Positions 15,670 to 24,995 of a DNA stretch of 38,349 bases are shown here, piece by piece. A model generated the notes under the pieces. It had not been told where the DNA came from, did no database searches, and worked only from the letters and a program-made list of their open reading frames with translations. The DNA is from Bdellovibrionales bacterium (GTDB lineage: Bacteria; Bdellovibrionota; UBA1018; CAIMNF01). The position numbers and the translations under genes are program-made. The stretch lies in the NCBI GenBank assembly GCA_018969905.1, contig JAGWXK010000012.1, forward strand, positions 1 to 38,349, read 5' to 3'. The first letter of the stretch is position 1. Each line of letters opens with the position of its first letter.

Positions 15670-17744
15670 CCTTCAAAAAGCTCCATGAAGAATGGATCTT
15701 TTTTCAGATTCCGGCTCAAAATGATACATTGATTCCGGTGCGGAGGAGCAATCTTAACCGCATCCTTCGGAGTAACCGCAATGCGGGCCCCCTCGGATTC
15801 GGCCGCCTGAAGAAGCTTAAAAAAGTCCTCGGGATCGGGATGGAAATGATCTCTCGCGGCAATGATCCTCTTGAATCGAACTCCCCGCTGCTCATAAAAT
15901 CCGATAAGCTCGGCCGGATCCGCAATTGCAGTCCACAACCAAAGCTGGCCCGGGGGAATGGCGGAAACGCTCCAATCCAGTCTCCTGACGTGCGGAAAGC
16001 GACTGGTTGGAGATCCCTTGAGCTGAATCAAAAAATCCGCTTTTGATGCCTCGGAGTCAAAGTCCCGATAAGGCATTTCCATTCGGGAAACGTCGGTCAC
16101 CAGGAGCACTGTCCGATCCGTCTTGAATCCGAGATTCTGATAGCCGTCATCTGCAATGATCAGATCAACACCCGCCTTAAGCAATTCTTGAGCCGCCCTC
16201 AGCCGATTCGAGGAAAGAACGACTGCCGCCCCAGGAACAGCCATCTTGATTTCCAAAGCCTCATCTCCAGTCTCATGGGCATCATCGCCTGCCTCAACCC
16301 ATTTCAAACTCCGGGACCTTCGTCTTCCGTAGCCTCTCGAAATCACACCGACTCGAAAGCCTCGTTCAATCGCCTCACGGGCGATTCCAATCACCATGGG
16401 GGTCTTTCCCGCGCCTCCGGCCTGAAGATTTCCGACAAGAATCGATCTCACAGGCAGGATTGCCGGACTGATTCCGCTCAGGAATCGCATCCAACGACGG
16501 GTCCGATTCAGGGTCGACCAAATGAAGGAAAGAGCACCGATAAAACCACTCACTTTCCGGGTCGGAGGACAAGAGGGGTGGAGTTCAACCCAATCAGAGA
16601 TTCGCTCTGCAATTCTGAGCGAGACTTCACCGTCCGGAACAAGTGAAGCTCGAAGCTGCTCGCCCTTTCGAACCAACTCCTGCAGGGTCTCGGGTTGATC
16701 CACCAAACGATGAAGCGCGGTAGCGAGAAGATCGGGCATGGCATCCGCACCCAAATACTCCGGAAAAACAGATCTTGAACGTTCCTTGATTCCCAAGAGA
16801 ATATTGGGAAGCCCCACCGGACCGGAATATCTGACGAATTTTTTGAAAATCCATTCACTCAAAGGATTCATTCGGTAGAAAATCACCGGTACACATCCCA
16901 ACACCGCTGCCTCCAGGGTCGAGGTTCCGGATTTGATGAGGCCGATTGAGTTCCGCGAAAGCACCTCGGCCGAACCGGAAGGGACCAACCGGTAGTGCAC
17001 CCGATCCGTGGAAACCAGCTCACGACTGAAAACCTGTTCCGCCATCCCCGGAGGAATCGGAACCTCGGCATGTACCCGCTTTCCGGTAAGTTGTGAAAGC
17101 TCGGATAGTGCGGGGCCCACAATCGGAAGGTGCGACTTGAGTTCAGCGTCGCGACTTCCAGGCAGAACCGCCACCCTCACTTCATCGTCGGACATCAGCT
17201 CATCTTTGGAAGTCGCTTTTGAAACCAGATCCGCAATGAGTGGATTTCCCTCAAAGATCACTGGAATTCCGCGAGTCTGGTAAAATGCCTTCTCAAACGG
17301 AAAAATCACCCAGACTCCGCTATAAAGCTCTTTGATCCTTTTGACCCGGCCGGACCTCCAGACCCAGACCTTTGGCGGGATCCCGCAAATCCGAAGAGTT
17401 CCCCTGAACCAGGAACGGGTTTTCAATCTCTTCATCAGAGAAAAATGAAAATCAGGGTAATCAACGGTGAGAATGATGTCAGGTGGGTGGTGATCCAGAT
17501 GCTCAATGACCCGGTTCATGGTCCTCTTGAGAAAAAAAATCTTCGAGATGACTTCAACGAAACCCATGGCCCGCATCGACTCCGTCTTTTCAATCGCATG
17601 GAACCCCGGAATGCTCCGAAGAGCCGGCCCACCGATTCCAAAAATTTCGAATGTTTTTTCGTGGTGAAGTCCGAGGAAAGCACGCAGGACTTTTTCTGCC
17701 TGGAGATCGGACGAGATTTCCGCCGCAGAGACGAAGATCCTCAT
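15660..17744 (-). CDS. lpxB-lpxK: LpxB-LpxK fusion: lipid A disaccharide synthase joined to tetraacyldisaccharide 4'-kinase
   Basis: One uninterrupted 694-residue frame covers two enzymes of lipid A synthesis. Residues 1 to about 385 are LpxB: MRIFVSAAEISSDLQAEK (a diverged AGExSGD motif), IILTVDYPDFHFSLMKRL, FEGNPLIADLV, VAVLPGSRDAELKSHLPIV and GLIKSGTSTLEAAVLGCVPV. Residues about 395-694 are LpxK: a hydrophobic N-helix (GFIGALSFIWSTLN), the P-loop VGNLQAGGAGKTPMVI, VISRGYGRR, GDEALE, LIIADDGYQNLGFKTD and VTPKDAVKIAPP. LpxB makes the disaccharide and LpxK phosphorylates it, with LpxK being membrane-associated. The start ATG overlaps the lpxA stop (ATGA); an in-frame TTG 9 nt earlier is less likely. 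Splitting by a sequencing error is not suggested, because the linker reads smoothly in one frame. Confidence 0.93.
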   Translation of the reverse strand: MRIFVSAAEISSDLQAEKVLRAFLGLHHEKTFEIFGIGGPALRSIPGFHAIEKTESMRAMGFVEVISKIFFLKRTMNRVIEHLDHHPPDIILTVDYPDFHFSLMKRLKTRSWFRGTLRICGIPPKVWVWRSGRVKRIKELYSGVWVIFPFEKAFYQTRGIPVIFEGNPLIADLVSKATSKDELMSDDEVRVAVLPGSRDAELKSHLPIVGPALSELSQLTGKRVHAEVPIPPGMAEQVFSRELVSTDRVHYRLVPSGSAEVLSRNSIGLIKSGTSTLEAAVLGCVPVIFYRMNPLSEWIFKKFVRYSGPVGLPNILLGIKERSRSVFPEYLGADAMPDLLATALHRLVDQPETLQELVRKGEQLRASLVPDGEVSLRIAERISDWVELHPSCPPTRKVSGFIGALSFIWSTLNRTRRWMRFLSGISPAILPVRSILVGNLQAGGAGKTPMVIGIAREAIERGFRVGVISRGYGRRRSRSLKWVEAGDDAHETGDEALEIKMAVPGAAVVLSSNRLRAAQELLKAGVDLIIADDGYQNLGFKTDRTVLLVTDVSRMEMPYRDFDSEASKADFLIQLKGSPTSRFPHVRRLDWSVSAIPPGQLWLWTAIADPAELIGFYEQRGVRFKRIIAARDHFHPDPEDFFKLLQAAESEGARIAVTPKDAVKIAPPHRNQCIILSRNLKKDPFFMELFEGLQ

Positions 17745-18520
17745 TTCACGCAACCGCTCTCACTTTTCCGAATGAATTGAACAAGTCGCTGAATCTCGGG
17801 AATCTCGCCGAACTGACTTTCAATCTCAAGAAGACACTGCTCTTTCATCACATCCGGACGCTTCCAGAGTTTCAGTGACTCATTGATGGCAGAGATGGTT
17901 TCGTTCTTGAAGCCCCGGCGCCTGAGCCCGATGATGTTGGCCCCTTTCAGCTCCACCGGCCGCGCTCCCACAACAACGGTGAAAGGCGTTACATCGCGGT
18001 CGATCACCGAACAGCCGCCGATGTAGGAATAAGCGCCGATGCGGATGAACTGGATGATCCCGGTCATGCCGCCCACATTCGCATAATCCTCTACGGTCAC
18101 ATGACCCGCAAGATTCGCGGAGTTTGCAATGATCGCATGATTTCCGATCACCACATCGTGCCCAAGATGAACATAGGCCATGAGAAGATTGTGGCTGCCG
18201 ACCTCGGTCTTTCCGATTCCCTGGGTCGTTCCGAGATTCAGCGTCACACTCTCACGAAAGACATTGTGATCCCCGATGATGAGCTCGGTACGCTCGCCCT
18301 TGTATTTCAGATCCTGCGGGATCGCACCGATCGAGCCAAACTGGAAGAATTCATTGTTCTTTCCGATCGTGGTCCACCCATCGACCACCACATGACTCAG
18401 GAACCGGGTTCCTTCGCCAACTTTTACATTGGGCCCGATGATGCAATAAGGACCGACTTCCACTGTGGAATGGAGTTCCGCTCCGGGATGGATGATCGCC
18501 GTTGGATGAATCTTCGCCAT
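17741..18520 (-). CDS. lpxA: UDP-N-acetylglucosamine acyltransferase LpxA
   Basis: 259 residues forming the left-handed beta-helix of hexapeptide repeats (MAKIHPTAIIHPGAELHSTV onward), followed by the helical C-terminus (IIGLRRRGFKNETISAINES). The catalytic His stands in MAYVHLGHDVVIGN. LKYKGERTELIIGDHNVFRE and GGMTGIIQFIRIGAYSYIGG are diagnostic. It performs the first acylation of lipid A synthesis in the cytosol. Two ATGs are adjacent. AAGGAGG lies 5 nt before the second (18520) but only 2 nt before the first (18523), so I choose the second. The site overlaps the fabZ stop codon. The 3' end overlaps the lpxB-lpxK start. Confidence 0.97.
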   Translation of the reverse strand: MAKIHPTAIIHPGAELHSTVEVGPYCIIGPNVKVGEGTRFLSHVVVDGWTTIGKNNEFFQFGSIGAIPQDLKYKGERTELIIGDHNVFRESVTLNLGTTQGIGKTEVGSHNLLMAYVHLGHDVVIGNHAIIANSANLAGHVTVEDYANVGGMTGIIQFIRIGAYSYIGGCSVIDRDVTPFTVVVGARPVELKGANIIGLRRRGFKNETISAINESLKLWKRPDVMKEQCLLEIESQFGEIPEIQRLVQFIRKSESGCVK

Positions 18521-18525
18521 CATTC

Positions 18526-18532
18526 CCTCCTT
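18526..18532 (-). promoter_or_regulatory. Shine-Dalgarno that decides the lpxA start
   Basis: AAGGAGG on the minus strand overlaps the fabZ stop codon. Its spacing favours the ATG at 18520 (5 nt) over that at 18523 (2 nt). Confidence 0.75.
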
Positions 18533-19040
18533 AGGAATTCACAACCAGATTGGCCATGAGATTGGCCTCAGCTACGAGCTTTCCCTCGACATAGGCCTTG
18601 CAAGCAAACGCCCACATCGTGCTCCTGCAAAGGCTCACTTCGGTTTCAAAACGAATGGTGTCTCCGGGCACCACCGGAACACGGAACCGTGCACCATCCA
18701 CTCCAACCAGAAAACAGCGGAAGCCATCCCGCTCCTCGGCGGTTTTTTTCATGTAGGTCGGATAAAACGCAAAACTTGCGACCTGAGCCATCGCCTCAAT
18801 GATCTGAACGCCAGGCATGATCGGCATGTTCGGGAAATGGCCGGTAAAATACGGCTCGTTCACCGAAACATTCTTGATCCCCACCACTTTGATCCCGACC
18901 TTGGTCTTCGGATTGTCATCATCGAGCGCTCCGGGGCCGGTGATCTCAAGAATCCTGTCCACCATCAGAAATGGATACCGATGTGGCAAAAAAGCCTGGA
19001 TCTCCCGCTGCTCCAAGCGGTAACTCTTTGTCTCACTCAT
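18531..19040 (-). CDS. fabZ: 3-hydroxyacyl-ACP dehydratase FabZ
   Basis: 169 residues of hotdog fold. Signature segments are [17 protein letters not shown] and [20 protein letters not shown], followed by MAQVASF; the latter carry the catalytic His and Glu. It dehydrates 3-hydroxyacyl-ACP in fatty acid elongation and competes with LpxA/LpxD for the same acyl donors, which explains its place between lpxD and lpxA. The start overlaps the lpxD stop by 4 bp (ATGA), and the stop overlaps the lpxA ribosome site. A loop of about 12 extra residues ([20 protein letters not shown]) follows the first motif. Length is slightly above the 150 typical for FabZ. Confidence 0.96.
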   Translation of the reverse strand: MSETKSYRLEQREIQAFLPHRYPFLMVDRILEITGPGALDDDNPKTKVGIKVVGIKNVSVNEPYFTGHFPNMPIMPGVQIIEAMAQVASFAFYPTYMKKTAEERDGFRCFLVGVDGARFRVPVVPGDTIRFETEVSLCRSTMWAFACKAYVEGKLVAEANLMANLVVNS

Positions 19041-20122
19041 TTTTTCTTTCCTCGTTCCTTTAATAGTTTTTGCTGGATCGCAAGGATTCTCAGCTGTTCT
19101 GACTGGGGACGCGCCGGCATTCCGGCCAACACCGAGTGCGGCGGAAAGTCCTTTGCGGCTCCGGCATATGCGGTGAGAATCGAATACTCCCCAAGATTCA
19201 CCTTGTTCCCAAGTCCCGCCTGGGCACCCAGGATGGAGAACTTACCGACGGTGGAACTTCCGGCGACTCCGGAACATCCGCAAAGGATGGCTCCTTCACA
19301 AAGCTCTACGTTGTGTCCGACCTGAACCTGATTGTCGATCTTCACCTTTGAGTGAATCACGGTATCGCCAAGCGTCCCGCGGTCAATCGTAGAGTTCGCG
19401 CCCACTTCGACATCATTCCCGATCACCACGCGCCCCAGGTGATAGATCTTCTGATGATCCACCGTGAGTTTGGTTGTCGGGTCCACCTTCGGCGCATAGC
19501 CAAAACCATCAGCTCCGATCACCGCCCCCGCATGAAGCCGGCAACGCTCTCCGATGACGGTTTTTTCGTAGATCACGACGTTTGGAAAAAGAACTGAATC
19601 AGAACCGACTTTTGCGCTCGGACCCACAAACACATTCGGATAGATCGTGACCCGATCCGCAATCTCCACACCGGCCTCAATCACCACATGCGCGCCTATC
19701 GAGACTCTCGAGCCGATCTTCGCAGAGGGATGAAGAATCGCACTGGGGTGAATCCTGGATTCGGCGGGTGCCGACTGATGATCGTGAGTGGATGCAGTCT
19801 TTGAAACCTCGCGTGTGACCTTGGCCATGGCGGAATACGGATCCGCACACGCGATAAATCTTGAGGTTTTCCATTGCGGAAGACCGGAAGCCCGAAGGGG
19901 TGCGACAAATGCATCACCCGTGATGATGAGCCCCGCCCGGGTAACCCTGAGCTCTGACTCATAGTCCTTCGAAAAAAAGAAGGCCACATCCTCAGGACTT
20001 GCATCCTTCAAGGTGGTGAGGCGCCGATAACTGGGCGTCGGGCCCGATTGCGGAAATTCACCTTCTCCGGAATTGACCACCCGTCCTTCCGACCACTGTA
20101 AGACTTCATCGAGCGTAAACAT
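19037..20122 (-). CDS. lpxD: UDP-3-O-acylglucosamine N-acyltransferase LpxD
   Basis: 361 residues. The N-terminal uridine-binding domain (residues 1-110: [31 protein letters not shown]) leads into hexapeptide repeats ([20 protein letters not shown] onward). The catalytic His is in [14 protein letters not shown], with [10 protein letters not shown] and [20 protein letters not shown] as family marks. It adds the N-linked acyl chain in lipid A synthesis. A short C-terminal helix ([20 protein letters not shown]) closes the trimer. It follows skp by 29 bp and overlaps fabZ by 4 bp. No strong Shine-Dalgarno is seen. lpxC and lpxH/lpxI are not in the window. Confidence 0.96.
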   Translation of the reverse strand: MFTLDEVLQWSEGRVVNSGEGEFPQSGPTPSYRRLTTLKDASPEDVAFFFSKDYESELRVTRAGLIITGDAFVAPLRASGLPQWKTSRFIACADPYSAMAKVTREVSKTASTHDHQSAPAESRIHPSAILHPSAKIGSRVSIGAHVVIEAGVEIADRVTIYPNVFVGPSAKVGSDSVLFPNVVIYEKTVIGERCRLHAGAVIGADGFGYAPKVDPTTKLTVDHQKIYHLGRVVIGNDVEVGANSTIDRGTLGDTVIHSKVKIDNQVQVGHNVELCEGAILCGCSGVAGSSTVGKFSILGAQAGLGNKVNLGEYSILTAYAGAAKDFPPHSVLAGMPARPQSEQLRILAIQQKLLKERGKKK

Positions 20123-20151
20123 AGATAACAGGTACCGCGCAAAACCGCGGA

Positions 20152-20673
20152 TTAATTCAAGGACTTCAGAACTTCTTCGGTGATGTCGAGTTTTTCATCA
20201 GAATACATCACAATCTGAGGATTGCTCTCGATCACGAGACTGAGCTCCTTTTTCTTCGCGATCTCAGATACCTTCTCACGAATCTTGCGAATGATCGGCT
20301 CGCTCATCTCTTGCTCTTTTTTCTGAATATCAGCCTGGGAGCGTTGGAGATTTTCCTGATACTTCATGAACTTCTCTTGCAGCTTTTGCTGCTGCTCCTT
20401 GCGGGCAGATTCGCTGAGTGCTGCCTGTTTCTTCTGGAATTCTTCCTGGGCCTTTTTCAGTGCGGCTTCCTGGTCTTGAAGTTCCTTTTTCTTTTTATTG
20501 AAGGCACCTTCCAGTTCTGATTTCGCCTTTTTGCCTGACTCGGATGCCTGAATGCACTTCTGCATGTCGATGACGCCGACTTTGAACTCTCCGGCCCGGG
20601 CAAGCCCTGCGTTCAAAATGAGGCTGCAAGCGATGAAAATGAAGGTAGCGATCTTGTTCATGTGTGAATCCAT
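20152..20673 (-). CDS. skp: OmpH/Skp-family periplasmic chaperone
   Basis: 173 residues. The signal peptide is [23 protein letters not shown], preceded by four residues if the first ATG is used. The mature part opens [20 protein letters not shown] and continues as a long Lys/Gln/Glu coiled coil (residues about 50-130), as in the tentacles of Skp. It then closes with [20 protein letters not shown] and [11 protein letters not shown]. Skp holds unfolded outer-membrane proteins during transit to BamA, its upstream neighbour. Two starts are possible, ATG at 20673 or ATG at 20661; an AAAGG is too close to the first and too far from the second. Placement between bamA and lpxD is the classic order. 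Confidence 0.93.
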   Translation of the reverse strand: MDSHMNKIATFIFIACSLILNAGLARAGEFKVGVIDMQKCIQASESGKKAKSELEGAFNKKKKELQDQEAALKKAQEEFQKKQAALSESARKEQQQKLQEKFMKYQENLQRSQADIQKKEQEMSEPIIRKIREKVSEIAKKKELSLVIESNPQIVMYSDEKLDITEEVLKSLN

Positions 20674-20700
20674 GCCTTTCTTTGGTGGAGAGAGCTTAAC

Positions 20701-23028
20701 CTAAAATGGCTGGCCGATAAAGAAAATGAATGAAGGGCTCGCCTCGATTTGGTTGGTTGTGGCAATTCGCCGCTGACCGACCGGGAACCCCCACTCAAAG
20801 CGCAATGGACCAAGGGGCGAGAACCAACGGATCCCGAAACCATAGTTCTGGCGGAGCTCAAAGCTCTGACCCGAGTCAAAAAACGGCACCCCCCCGAAGG
20901 AATTCCCCACATCGTAAAACAAAACCCATTTAATTCCGGCCTCCTTGATCAGTGGGTGCTCCAGTTCGAAGAGAGAATAAAACTGGGATACCCCTCCAAG
21001 CTTTTCGATTGAACCATCCGGGTAGGCGGTGACGGGAGAGAGACTGAAGGCATCAAAGCCCCTCATGTTCCAAGGGCCCCCAAGAAAGAACTTCTCTGCA
21101 GGTGGAATCCCGCGGCCACCGGTATTCATCAGAGCACCAAACTCTGTGCTGTTCTTGAATACAAAGTTTCCGACAAAATTATTGTAGTAGCGATTGTTCA
21201 GGATGATCTTGGCGAAATTCTTCACGCCCCCGAGGCCAGCAATTTCAAGCGAGCCGCTCTGATAGTTTCCGTCGGTCGTTTCAAAACGATTATTCCGCTT
21301 ATCTCGAACCACGCTAAAGACAAGACTCGAGAGAATCCCCTTGTCAAGTGCGTCATCGGCCCGAAGGGCGGGAAGAGTTGGATTTGCAATGCGGTTGTTG
21401 TTTTGGATGTCGGCATAGTTCGCGAGAACCCTGAGTTGCTCGAATTTATAGGTCACAAAAGCCTGCACGTAATCACTGAGCGGATACCCCGCACGAAGAT
21501 TGACCCCGGACCTTCTGATCAAATATCGATCAGGAATCGGTGAGTTCGCCATGAAAATATCAAACCCAGCGCTCCAATTGGTATCAAGGGCGTAGGGATC
21601 AAGGAAGGAGAGCGAGAAACTTCGAACGAGATCTTCCTTTCCCCATTGGGTTTCGAAACTAAGGTTCTGACCCCTTCCAAAAAGATTGATCTCCTGGATC
21701 CTCCCTTGAAAAAAGAAACCCTGAACGGAACTGTAGCCTGCCCCAAGGGTGACGCTTCCGGTAGAGCGTTCCTTGACCTGGATCTCGATATCAACCACAT
21801 CATCACGACCCTTGCGCGGAACCTGATTGAATTGGGTTTCGCCCGGAGCAAAAAATCCGAGTCGCTCAACCCGCTCCTTTGAGATCCTTAGATTCGAGCC
21901 ACTGTAAAGTTCTCCCTCGTAAATCCGAAGCTCCCGCCGGATAACCTTGTCATAGGTCTTGGAATTCCCCACTACACGGATCTCGCCGAAATGAACAAGG
22001 TTCCCCTTTTCGAATGAATAATCCATCGAAACAGTCCTCGCCTCATCGTTGAATTCCATTCGGGGAACCACGTTCACAAAAGCATATCCAAGATCCTGAT
22101 ACTTTTCCGTGAGGCGTTGGATGTCGGCATTTCGGCCGGAAATGGTGAAGACCTGCCCCTCCTTCAGTTTGATTTCGTTCTGGAGCTCATCCTTCGGGAA
22201 CAGGAGATCTCCCGAGAAATCATAGGAACCGATCGAATATTGCTCGCCCTCATCCAGATAAGTGGAAATGTAAACATACTTTTTGTCTTCACTAATCGTG
22301 ACCACCGGATTTTCGTGGCGGAACTTGAGATAGCCGTTCTCAAGATAGTAGTAGGTCAGACGCTGAAGATCGGTCTTGAAGGATGCCTCCTTGAAAGACC
22401 CTCCGCTCGAAAGAAAGCTTACGGAATCGCCTTCCTTTGTCTCTGCAAACAGCCCCTTCAACTTCTCAGTTCCGAACTTTTTGTTGTTGAGAAAGGTGAT
22501 CCGCTTGATCTCCACCTTTTCATAGTCCGAAATCTTGTAGACAAGCTTGACCTCCCCGTCCTTGTCCGGACGAGTTTCATAAGAAATCCTGGCAAGAAAA
22601 TACCCCTTGTCCTCGTACTGTTTTTGCAGAATCTCGAGATCAGCCTGAACCTTGTTCACATCCAAAATGGACCACTTCTTGACCTTGATGGCCTCCTCAA
22701 GATCCGAAGTGCTGATCTTTTCGTTTCCCTCGAACAAAACCTCATTGATCAGGGGTCGCTCCCTGAACTCCAGCCGCAGCCCCACCCCATCGGACCTCTC
22801 GTCACGAATGATCTCTATCTCGTCAAAGTAGCCCATTCCGTACAGGACTTCGATGTCGCTTCGAATTTTTTCGGAGGAGTACTCGGTTCCGGGTTTGGAG
22901 GAAATTTTTTCAAGAACCGCATCCCGCTCGATCCTCTTTAGACCAACCGTTTCCACCCCGACCACTGGCGCGGCACTGGCCTGAGCGAACACAATACTTG
23001 ATGCAATTACTACGAGCAGGACTTTCAC
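20701..23028 (-). CDS. bamA: Outer membrane protein assembly factor BamA
   Basis: 775 residues starting at a GTG. The signal peptide MKVLLVVIASSIVFAQASA is cleaved before APVVG. Residues about 20-420 form POTRA repeats (VGLKRIERDAVLEKISSKPG, RERPLINEVLFEGNEKISTS, FGEIRVVGNSKTYDKVIRRE). Residues about 430-775 form the 16-strand barrel, with the conserved NMRGFDAFSLSPV (L6 RGF motif) and a C-terminal strand ending in Phe (SFIFFIGQPF). It inserts beta-barrel proteins into the outer membrane. It lies 16 bp after lolD and just before skp, matching the pairing of lipoprotein and barrel export. The Shine-Dalgarno is weak. Confidence 0.96.
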   Translation of the reverse strand: MKVLLVVIASSIVFAQASAAPVVGVETVGLKRIERDAVLEKISSKPGTEYSSEKIRSDIEVLYGMGYFDEIEIIRDERSDGVGLRLEFRERPLINEVLFEGNEKISTSDLEEAIKVKKWSILDVNKVQADLEILQKQYEDKGYFLARISYETRPDKDGEVKLVYKISDYEKVEIKRITFLNNKKFGTEKLKGLFAETKEGDSVSFLSSGGSFKEASFKTDLQRLTYYYLENGYLKFRHENPVVTISEDKKYVYISTYLDEGEQYSIGSYDFSGDLLFPKDELQNEIKLKEGQVFTISGRNADIQRLTEKYQDLGYAFVNVVPRMEFNDEARTVSMDYSFEKGNLVHFGEIRVVGNSKTYDKVIRRELRIYEGELYSGSNLRISKERVERLGFFAPGETQFNQVPRKGRDDVVDIEIQVKERSTGSVTLGAGYSSVQGFFFQGRIQEINLFGRGQNLSFETQWGKEDLVRSFSLSFLDPYALDTNWSAGFDIFMANSPIPDRYLIRRSGVNLRAGYPLSDYVQAFVTYKFEQLRVLANYADIQNNNRIANPTLPALRADDALDKGILSSLVFSVVRDKRNNRFETTDGNYQSGSLEIAGLGGVKNFAKIILNNRYYNNFVGNFVFKNSTEFGALMNTGGRGIPPAEKFFLGGPWNMRGFDAFSLSPVTAYPDGSIEKLGGVSQFYSLFELEHPLIKEAGIKWVLFYDVGNSFGGVPFFDSGQSFELRQNYGFGIRWFSPLGPLRFEWGFPVGQRRIATTNQIEASPSFIFFIGQPF

Positions 23029-23044
23029 GAGTGATTCTTCAGTA

Positions 23045-23731
23045 TCACGAACTCATGATTTTTCCATCTTTCATCACGAGAACCCGCTTCATCCGATTGG
23101 CCACTTCCTGGTCATGGGTAACGATCAGAATGGCGATTCCAAACTCCCGATTGAGGTCCAAAAGAAGGTCAATGACCCGCCTGCTGTTCTCAGAATCCAG
23201 ATTCCCAGTCATCTCGTCTCCAAGAAGGAGTTTTGGCTTGAGGATTACCGCCCTCGCGATTGCCACCCTTTGCTGCTCACCGCCGGAAAGCTCTCCCGGC
23301 TTGTGATGGAGTCGTTCCCCGAGGCCTGTATATCTGAGGAGCTCTGATGCGCGTTTTGCCGCCTCATCGCGGTTCATGCCGGAAATAAGGGCCGGCATCA
23401 TGACGTTTTCAAGGGCTGAAAACTCGGGAAGCAAATAATGAAACTGAAAAACAAATCCCAGATTTCGATTGCGGAAGTCCGAAAGCTCTTCATCCGACAT
23501 CTTCCAGACATTCAGATTTTTCGGACCAAAATAAAGATCTCCATGAGTCGGACGATCCAGAGCGCCCAGCATGTGCAGGAGAGTGGATTTCCCGGCCCCC
23601 GAGGATCCCATGATGGCCACACAATCTCCGGCGACCAGATCCAAAGTGACTCCCTTTACGACTGAAATGCGTTCTTTTCCCTTTTTGAACTCCCGGTGCA
23701 GGTTTTTAGCCCTCAAAATCACGTCGTCCAT
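23045..23731 (-). CDS. lolD: Lipoprotein-releasing ABC transporter ATPase LolD
   Basis: 228 residues from the ATG at 23731, supported by GGAGG 7 nt upstream; the longer frame is the lolC coding region read in another frame. ABC ATPase motifs are Walker A GSSGAGKST, Q-loop FVFQFHYLLPEFSALENVMM, signature LSGGEQQRVAIARA, Walker B with LLLGDEMTGNLDS, and H-loop VTHD. The Walker B region has GDEMTGNLD where most LolD proteins have ADEPTGNLD. It powers release of lipoproteins from the inner membrane for LolA. It starts 13 bp inside the end of the permease gene, coupling the two. Confidence 0.95.
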   Translation of the reverse strand: MDDVILRAKNLHREFKKGKERISVVKGVTLDLVAGDCVAIMGSSGAGKSTLLHMLGALDRPTHGDLYFGPKNLNVWKMSDEELSDFRNRNLGFVFQFHYLLPEFSALENVMMPALISGMNRDEAAKRASELLRYTGLGERLHHKPGELSGGEQQRVAIARAVILKPKLLLGDEMTGNLDSENSRRVIDLLLDLNREFGIAILIVTHDQEVANRMKRVLVMKDGKIMSS

Positions 23732-24966
23732 CGTAGACCCTCCACTGGATTGCGCCTTGCGATCCGGGCGGCAGGCCCCACGGTCGCAAGAAAACAGATT
23801 ACAAATGCCATCACGCCGATGGCGCACCACTCCGTCCATCGGATGATCACCGGAAGATATTCCAGGTGATACACTTCCGCGGGGAGGTCGATAAACCGGT
23901 TTTGACGCAAAATCAAAATGGAAATGGTCCCGAGGATCACTCCTGCCACCGTTCCAGCGAGTCCAAGTGCCGAGCCGATCATTGCGAACAAAATGAAGTG
24001 ATCTCGCCTTCTCACCCCCAGCACCCGAAGGATGGAGATCTCCTTCTCCTTCTCATACACCATCATCAAGAGCGCACTGATTACATTGAAGGCCGCCACA
24101 ACCATGATTGCCGTAAGCAACACCGCAATCACTGCTTTTTCAAGCTTGATCGCATAAAGAAGGTTCCGATTGAGTTGGCTCCAGTCGCGCACCCGGTAGG
24201 GAAACCCGAAATGTTGGGACAACTCTGCGCCAACTGCCTGAGCGGTTGTCGGATTTTTCAGTTTGATTCGAAACGAGGTAATGAAGTCCTGATCCTCGCC
24301 GTAAACCAGGCGCTGCACCGAGACCAAGGGAGCGTAGGCATACTTGGAATCGTAGTCATACATCCCCAAGTGCACGATTCCCACGATCTTGAAATCCTGA
24401 ACCCTAGGTGCACCGAATCCTTGGTCCTCATCCTCCTCCATGCTGGAGAAAGGAATGATCACCCGGATTGCCTCTCCTACTTTCACTCCGAGTTTTTCGG
24501 CCAGAGCCGAACCAAGAAGGATCTCTCCCTCGTTCACCGGCAAAGAACCCCCCGCATTCAAGCGCTCACCGACAGAAATCACCGGCGCCCAGGTATTGAG
24601 ATCCACTCCCTCAAGGACTCCTCCCGCAACTCCGTCCGGACCGTGAAACATGACCTCGCTCACAAAAGAGCCGGTCATGGCCTCGATCCCCGGTGCGAAT
24701 TCGCGGATCTTTTTCTCAAGCGCCTCTCGGTCGCGGATGGGACTTGCGCGGGTGTAAAACAAAACCTCGCCCTGGGTGCCGGTGATTACCCGGGAGAGTT
24801 CGTTTTCAAAGCCATTCACGACACTTGTAACGACCAAGAGGGCAAGGACTCCGACGCTGACGCCCACAATGGAGATGATCGTGATGAAAGAAAGAAAATT
24901 TCCTCGACTCTTCGAAAGCAAAAAACGAACCGCGATTTCAAGGGAGAGTTTCAGGCGAGATTTCAA
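23719..24966 (-). CDS. lolC: Lipoprotein-releasing ABC permease LolC/LolE family
   Basis: 415 residues. A cytosolic N-terminus (LEIAVRFLLSKSRGNFLSFI) leads to TM1 (residues about 23-48), then a large periplasmic domain (residues 50-265). Three C-terminal TM segments follow (VIAVLLTAIMVVAAFNVISA, MIGSALGLAGTVAGVILGTI, WCAIGVMAFVICFLATVGPA). The end PAARIARRNPVEGLRWTT is typical of LolC/E. Only one permease gene is present with lolD, so a homodimer (LolF-like) or a second gene elsewhere is expected. The start is a TTG with GAGG 8 nt upstream; no ATG is available nearby. It follows trxB by 29 bp. Confidence 0.93.
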   Translation of the reverse strand: MKSRLKLSLEIAVRFLLSKSRGNFLSFITIISIVGVSVGVLALLVVTSVVNGFENELSRVITGTQGEVLFYTRASPIRDREALEKKIREFAPGIEAMTGSFVSEVMFHGPDGVAGGVLEGVDLNTWAPVISVGERLNAGGSLPVNEGEILLGSALAEKLGVKVGEAIRVIIPFSSMEEDEDQGFGAPRVQDFKIVGIVHLGMYDYDSKYAYAPLVSVQRLVYGEDQDFITSFRIKLKNPTTAQAVGAELSQHFGFPYRVRDWSQLNRNLLYAIKLEKAVIAVLLTAIMVVAAFNVISALLMMVYEKEKEISILRVLGVRRRDHFILFAMIGSALGLAGTVAGVILGTISILILRQNRFIDLPAEVYHLEYLPVIIRWTEWCAIGVMAFVICFLATVGPAARIARRNPVEGLRWTT

Positions 24967-24995
24967 GACCGTCCCCTCTGTGTAGTTGCGGTCGC

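Noticed and set aside
20132-20147. Short inverted repeat (CCGCG/CGCGG) before lpxD as terminator
   Set aside because: Five-base arms with no T-run, inside a tightly spaced operon.
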